Positions 6,670 through 9,170 of a stretch of DNA of 9,170 bases are shown here, in pieces. The stretch spans positions 1-9,170 of the forward strand of contig JASLEM010000462.1 of the NCBI GenBank assembly GCA_030151165.1. Direction: 5' to 3'. The position numbers and the translations under genes were made by a program. Under the pieces are notes generated by a model. It was not told where the DNA came from. It saw nothing but the letters and a program-made list of their open reading frames with translations, and did not search any database. Within the stretch, counting starts at the first letter, position 1; every line of letters starts with the position of its first letter. The stretch is from Burkholderiaceae bacterium (GTDB lineage Bacteria; Pseudomonadota; Gammaproteobacteria; Burkholderiales; Burkholderiaceae).

Positions 6670-6747
6670 GTTCGTGAGGCGTACACCAGTCCACTGGACT
6701 GTCGTATGTCCACACGAACCCCTCGGGGGCGGTGAGCGGAGCGAGCC
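6655..6747. repeat. 11-bp direct repeat pair bracketing the nested palindrome
   Basis: CGGAGCGAGCC occurs at 6655-6665 and again at 6737-6747, an 82-bp period, one copy on each side of the inverted repeat centred at 6694. The pattern looks like the edge of a small dispersed intergenic element, but a single window cannot show that. Confidence 0.4.
6670..6719. repeat. Nested inverted repeat between the two transsulfuration genes
   Basis: The core CAGTCCA-C-TGGACTG (6687-6701) is a perfect 7-1-7 palindrome that extends to 12-bp arms (6682-6706) with two mismatches. Outside it, GTTCGTG (6670-6676) and CACGAAC (6713-6719) form a second perfect 7-bp pair. The whole 50 nt is centred at 6694.5. It could be a regulator's operator, an RNA hairpin in the operon, or a small palindromic repeat element. 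Confidence 0.55.
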
Positions 6748-6761
6748 CGGGCGGTCATGAC

Positions 6762-8162
6762 TCAGGCGAGCGTGCGGCGCAGGTAGTTCAGCAGGTCGAA
6801 GCGCGTGATCAGGCCGTGGAAGCCGCTCGAGTCGGCGACGACCGCGACCCAGCCTTCCTGCAGCGTCGTGATCAGCGCCTGCAGGCCGGCGTTCGGCGCG
6901 AGCGTGCGGATCTGCCGGTTCATCGCGCGGCCCACCGGCTGGCGGAAGCGCTCGGAGTCGCCGCTGACGTGCAGCAGCAGGTCGGACTCGTCCAGCAGCC
7001 CCGCGAGCTTGCCGTTCTGCAGCACGGGCACCTGCGAGATGTCGGCCGCGCGCATGCGCTGGAACGCGGTCAGCAGGGTGTCGTCGGGCGAGACGCTGAT
7101 CACGGCCTCGTCGACCACGCGGCGCGAGATCAGGTCGCGCAGGTCGCCGACGCTGGAGCGCTGCAGCAGGCCCTGGTCGAACATCCAGCTGTCGTTGTAG
7201 ACCTTGGACAGATACCGGGTGCCCGTATCGCAGACGAAGGTGACGACGCGCTTGGGCGTGGTCTGCGCGCGGCAGTGGCGCAGCGCGGCGGCGAGCAGCG
7301 TGCCGGTCGACGAACCCGCGAGGATGCCTTCGCGCTTGAGCAGCTCGCGCGCGGTGCTGAAGCTCTCCTCGTCGTCGACCGTGTAGGCGGTGCGCACCGT
7401 GCTCAGGTCGGCGATCGACGGGATGAAGTCCTCGCCGATGCCCTCGACGGCCCACGAGCCGGCGGTGCCGAGGTGGCCGGTGGCGATGTACTCGGCGAGC
7501 ACCGAGCCCTTCGGGTCGGCGAGCACCATCTCGGTCTCGGGCGATACGCGCTCGAAGTAGCGCTTCAGGCCGGTCAGCGTGCCGCCCGAGCCGACGCCGC
7601 AGACGATCGCGTCGATGCGGTGCCCCATCTGCTGCCACATCTCGGGCGCGGTGCCGGTCTCGTGCGCAAGCGGGTTGGCGGGGTTGTTGAACTGGTCGAT
7701 GTAGAACGCGTCGTCGCCCATCTCCTGCTTGAGGCGCGCCGCGACGTCCTGGTAATACTCGGGATGGCCCTTGGCGACGTCCGAGCGCGTCGTGTGCACG
7801 TCGGCGCCGAGCGCCTTCAGGTGCAGCACCTTCTCCGACGACATCTTGTCCGGCACGACCAGCACGACGCGGTAGCCCTTCGCGCGCGCCACAAGCGCGA
7901 GCCCGAGGCCCGTGTTGCCCGCGGTCGCCTCGATGACGGTGCCACCCGGCCTGAGGCGGCCGTCGCGCTCGGCGGTCTCGATCATCGCGAGGCCGATGCG
8001 GTCCTTGATCGAGCCGCCGGGGTTCTGCGACTCGAGCTTGAGGAAGAGCTGGCAGCAGCCGGTGTCGAAGCGCGTCACCTCGACCATGGGCGTGTTGCCG
8101 ATGAGGTCGAGGACGGCGGGGCGGGCGGGTTGTTCCGCGGCGGTGGTGACGGGGTGGGTCAT
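6762..8162 (-). CDS. Cystathionine beta-synthase (PLP core plus CBS-domain pair)
   Basis: The 466-residue cytoplasmic enzyme condenses L-serine with L-homocysteine to cystathionine, the first step of reverse transsulfuration. The fold-type II PLP core spans about residues 17-325: LIGNTPMVEVTRF, Lys53 in NPGGSIKDR (Schiff base), Asn83 in the AGNTG loop, the phosphate loop GVGSGGT (189-195), SWAVEGIGEDFIP (236-248), which separates it from cysteine synthases, and AGSSTGTLL. Residues about 345-463 form two CBS motifs ending in FDLLNYLRRTLA; such pairs bind adenosine ligands, often S-adenosylmethionine, as an activity control. There is no heme-binding N-terminal extension as in the human enzyme. 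ATG 8162 puts 17 residues before the conserved VLDLIGNTP; the frame stays open upstream, but that part is proline-rich spacer. It precedes the gamma-synthase/lyase gene by 164 nt. The gene symbol varies between organisms, so I leave it blank. Confidence 0.94.
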   Translation of the reverse strand: MTHPVTTAAEQPARPAVLDLIGNTPMVEVTRFDTGCCQLFLKLESQNPGGSIKDRIGLAMIETAERDGRLRPGGTVIEATAGNTGLGLALVARAKGYRVVLVVPDKMSSEKVLHLKALGADVHTTRSDVAKGHPEYYQDVAARLKQEMGDDAFYIDQFNNPANPLAHETGTAPEMWQQMGHRIDAIVCGVGSGGTLTGLKRYFERVSPETEMVLADPKGSVLAEYIATGHLGTAGSWAVEGIGEDFIPSIADLSTVRTAYTVDDEESFSTARELLKREGILAGSSTGTLLAAALRHCRAQTTPKRVVTFVCDTGTRYLSKVYNDSWMFDQGLLQRSSVGDLRDLISRRVVDEAVISVSPDDTLLTAFQRMRAADISQVPVLQNGKLAGLLDESDLLLHVSGDSERFRQPVGRAMNRQIRTLAPNAGLQALITTLQEGWVAVVADSSGFHGLITRFDLLNYLRRTLA

Positions 8163-8257
8163 GTCTCGTGAGGGCGGCGTCCTGCTTGTGGCCGGGCCGC
8201 TCGTAGTTGGCGGTGCGGCAGGATAACGGAGCTTGTTGCCGGTCACCATATGCAAAC

Positions 8258-8269
8258 TCCTCATGAGGA
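8258..8269. promoter_or_regulatory. Perfect 12-bp palindrome in the divergent spacer
   Basis: TCCTCATGAGGA is its own reverse complement and lies in the only A/T-rich patch (about 8246-8273) of the spacer between the cystathionine beta-synthase gene and the AIM24-family gene. Its place, about 95 nt from one start and about 110 nt from the other, suits an operator for either or both, but no regulator can be named. Confidence 0.4.
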
Positions 8270-8284
8270 AAACGAGCCCCCCCG

Positions 8285-8326
8285 GGGTCGATGGCGGGGC
8301 GCGCGCAAGCTCGGATTCATCGACCC
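8285..8326 (+). promoter_or_regulatory. 9-bp inverted repeat upstream of the AIM24-family gene
   Basis: GGGTCGATG (8285-8293) and CATCGACCC (8318-8326) are exact inverted copies separated by 24 nt. The right arm ends 4 nt before GGAGGT (8331-8336), a strong ribosome binding sequence, so a leader hairpin there could affect translation; a protein-binding site is equally possible. Confidence 0.4.
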
Positions 8327-8381
8327 TCCCGGAGGTTGAAGCAGAATGCCGGGCACGGCAACGCTTACCCAGGGGACGATG

Positions 8382-9170
8382 ATGGCAATGGACGTGGTGG
8401 ACTACCTGATCAAGGGCGCGGAGATGCAGTACGTCGAGATCGAGCTCGACCCGGGCGAGGCCGCCGTCGGCGAGGCCGGCAGCATGATGTACATGCAGGC
8501 GGGCGTCGGGATGGACACGATCTTCGGCGACGGCTCGCAGCAGAGCTCGGGCCTGCTCGGCTCGCTGCTCGGCGCCGGCAAGCGCCTGCTGACCGGCGCG
8601 AACGTGTTCACGACGGTCTACACCAACCAGTCGAACCAGAAGCGCCACGTCGCGTTCGCGGCGCCGATCCCCGGCAAGATCCTCGACATCGACCTGCGCA
8701 GCGTCGGCGGCGTGCTGATCGCGCAGAAGCAGGCCTTCCTGTGCGCGGCGCGCGGCGTGTCGATCGGGCTGCAGTTCGCGCAGCGCCTGGGCACGGGCTT
8801 CTTCGGCGGCGACGGCTTCGTCATGCAGCGGCTCGAAGGCGACGGCATGGCCTTCGTGCACGGCGGCGGCAGCGTCGAGCGGCGCGAGCTGCAACCCGGC
8901 GAGACGCTGCTCATCGAGCACGGCTGCCTCGTCGCGTACACGCAGGGCGTCAACTTCGAGATCCAGTTCGTCGGCGGCGTGAAGACCGCGCTGTTCGGCG
9001 GCGAAGGCCTATTCCTCGCGAAGGTCTCGGGCCCCGGCTCCGTCTGGATCCAGAGCCTGCCGTTCTCGCGCCTGGCCAGCCGCGTGTTCGCGGCCGCGCC
9101 GCAGAACGGCGGCAGCAGCGACCGCGCGAGCGGCGGCGCGGGCGCCGGGGCCGGCGTGCTGGGCGGCCTC
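8382..9170 (+). CDS. AIM24 / TIGR00266-family protein, 3' end cut by window
   Basis: About 263 residues are visible and the frame is still open at the window edge. The TIGR00266 pattern is clear: DYLIKGAEMQYVEIELDPGEAAVGEAGSMMYM at the start, FGDGSQQ, GKRLLTGANVFTTVYTNQ, GKILDIDL, FLCAARGVSIGLQF, FFGGDGFVMQRLEGDG, and the typical end GPGSVWIQSLPFSRLASRV. A glycine/alanine-rich tail (GGAGAGAGVLGGL) follows, as usual near the C-terminus, so little is missing. The family folds as a beta-helix/jelly-roll-like domain related to the mitochondrial AIM24 protein and has no firm function. The start is uncertain: ATG 8382 has AGGGGA 5 nt upstream and gives a family-like N-terminus, while in-frame ATG 8346 has a better GGAGGT 9 nt upstream and adds 12 residues. 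It is divergent from the cystathionine beta-synthase gene. Confidence 0.9.
   Translation, partial: MAMDVVDYLIKGAEMQYVEIELDPGEAAVGEAGSMMYMQAGVGMDTIFGDGSQQSSGLLGSLLGAGKRLLTGANVFTTVYTNQSNQKRHVAFAAPIPGKILDIDLRSVGGVLIAQKQAFLCAARGVSIGLQFAQRLGTGFFGGDGFVMQRLEGDGMAFVHGGGSVERRELQPGETLLIEHGCLVAYTQGVNFEIQFVGGVKTALFGGEGLFLAKVSGPGSVWIQSLPFSRLASRVFAAAPQNGGSSDRASGGAGAGAGVLGGL

Noticed and set aside
6719..6729. CCCCTCGGGGG as a terminator for cystathionine beta-synthase
   Set aside because: The stem is only 4 bp with a 2-nt loop and no T-run on the minus strand, so it is not convincing as a terminator.
5227..6735. Long plus-strand frame opposite the gamma-synthase/lyase gene
   Set aside because: It is a shadow of a well-conserved PLP enzyme on the minus strand and shows no domain of its own.
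6598..6761. SAM or SAH riboswitch in the leader of the gamma-synthase/lyase gene
   Set aside because: Considered because of the sulfur context, but the hairpins do not contain conserved motifs I can recognise from those classes. An Infernal/Rfam scan would settle it.
6732..8171. 479-codon plus-strand frame opposite cystathionine beta-synthase
   Set aside because: Its translation is Arg/Val/Asp/His-rich low complexity, and the minus strand encodes a complete enzyme with all PLP motifs.
8163..8267. Possible longer N-terminus of cystathionine beta-synthase (in-frame MRSLHM start)
   Set aside because: The added residues are proline/threonine-rich and unlike the family, and no ribosome site precedes that ATG. 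The start at 8162 gives the usual spacing to the conserved LIGNTP motif.
8402..8953. Minus-strand frames inside the AIM24-family gene
   Set aside because: The plus strand carries the full TIGR00266 pattern, and the minus-strand translations have no family features.
1..9170. Mobile elements, CRISPR array, tRNA or rRNA genes
   Set aside because: No transposase or integrase motifs, no regularly spaced repeats and no recognisable tRNA or rRNA sequence were found on either strand. Base composition and codon use look uniform across the genes.

Overview
The window is about 70% GC with strong G/C bias at third codon positions, tightly packed genes on both strands and proteobacterial-looking proteins. 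The set of families (YecE-like DUF72, a DUF885 secreted protein, a cystathionine beta-synthase next to a cystathionine gamma-synthase/lyase, a TIGR00266/AIM24 protein) fits a high-GC member of Xanthomonadales (Lysobacter/Luteimonas-like) or Burkholderiales. I cannot separate these from the sequence alone. It reads as ordinary chromosome: I see no transposase, phage gene, tRNA, rRNA or CRISPR array.

Layout, left to right. (1) 1-928 (+) is the 3' part of an M20-family metallopeptidase/amidohydrolase that lacks two of the usual metal ligands. (2) 1023-1826 (+) is a DUF72 protein. Its stop codon directly abuts the stop of (3), a DUF1348/NTF2-like protein at 1827-2294 (-). (4) 2402-2998 (+) is a TetR-family regulator, divergent from gene 3. 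The roughly 107 bp between genes 3 and 4 holds two copies of an 18-bp GTAGAC-N6-GTCTAC-type operator 40 bp apart, each overlapping an outward-facing TACAAY -10 element. This is a compact switch in which the regulator probably represses itself and the NTF2-like gene. (5) 3183-4994 (+) is a secreted DUF885 protein with an HEAMPGH motif, convergent with (6) a small unknown protein at 5022-5228 (-).

The right third is the sulfur amino-acid part. On the minus strand come (8) cystathionine beta-synthase with a C-terminal CBS-domain pair (8162 to 6762) and then (7) a PLP enzyme of the cystathionine gamma-synthase/gamma-lyase family (6597 to 5404). Together they can turn homocysteine plus serine into cystathionine and then cysteine (reverse transsulfuration). 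The 164-bp spacer between them is unusually rich in structure: a 12-bp hairpin, a nested inverted repeat of about 50 nt and an 11-bp direct repeat. A terminator-like hairpin lies just after gene 7. (9) At the right edge, an AIM24/TIGR00266 protein (+) diverges from gene 8 and runs off the window. The divergent spacer contains a perfect 12-bp palindrome and a 9-bp inverted repeat.

I did not find a clearly new multi-gene system. The best leads are the TetR/DUF1348 switch with a probably leaderless regulator mRNA, the structured spacer inside the transsulfuration pair, and the M20 protein with altered metal site.
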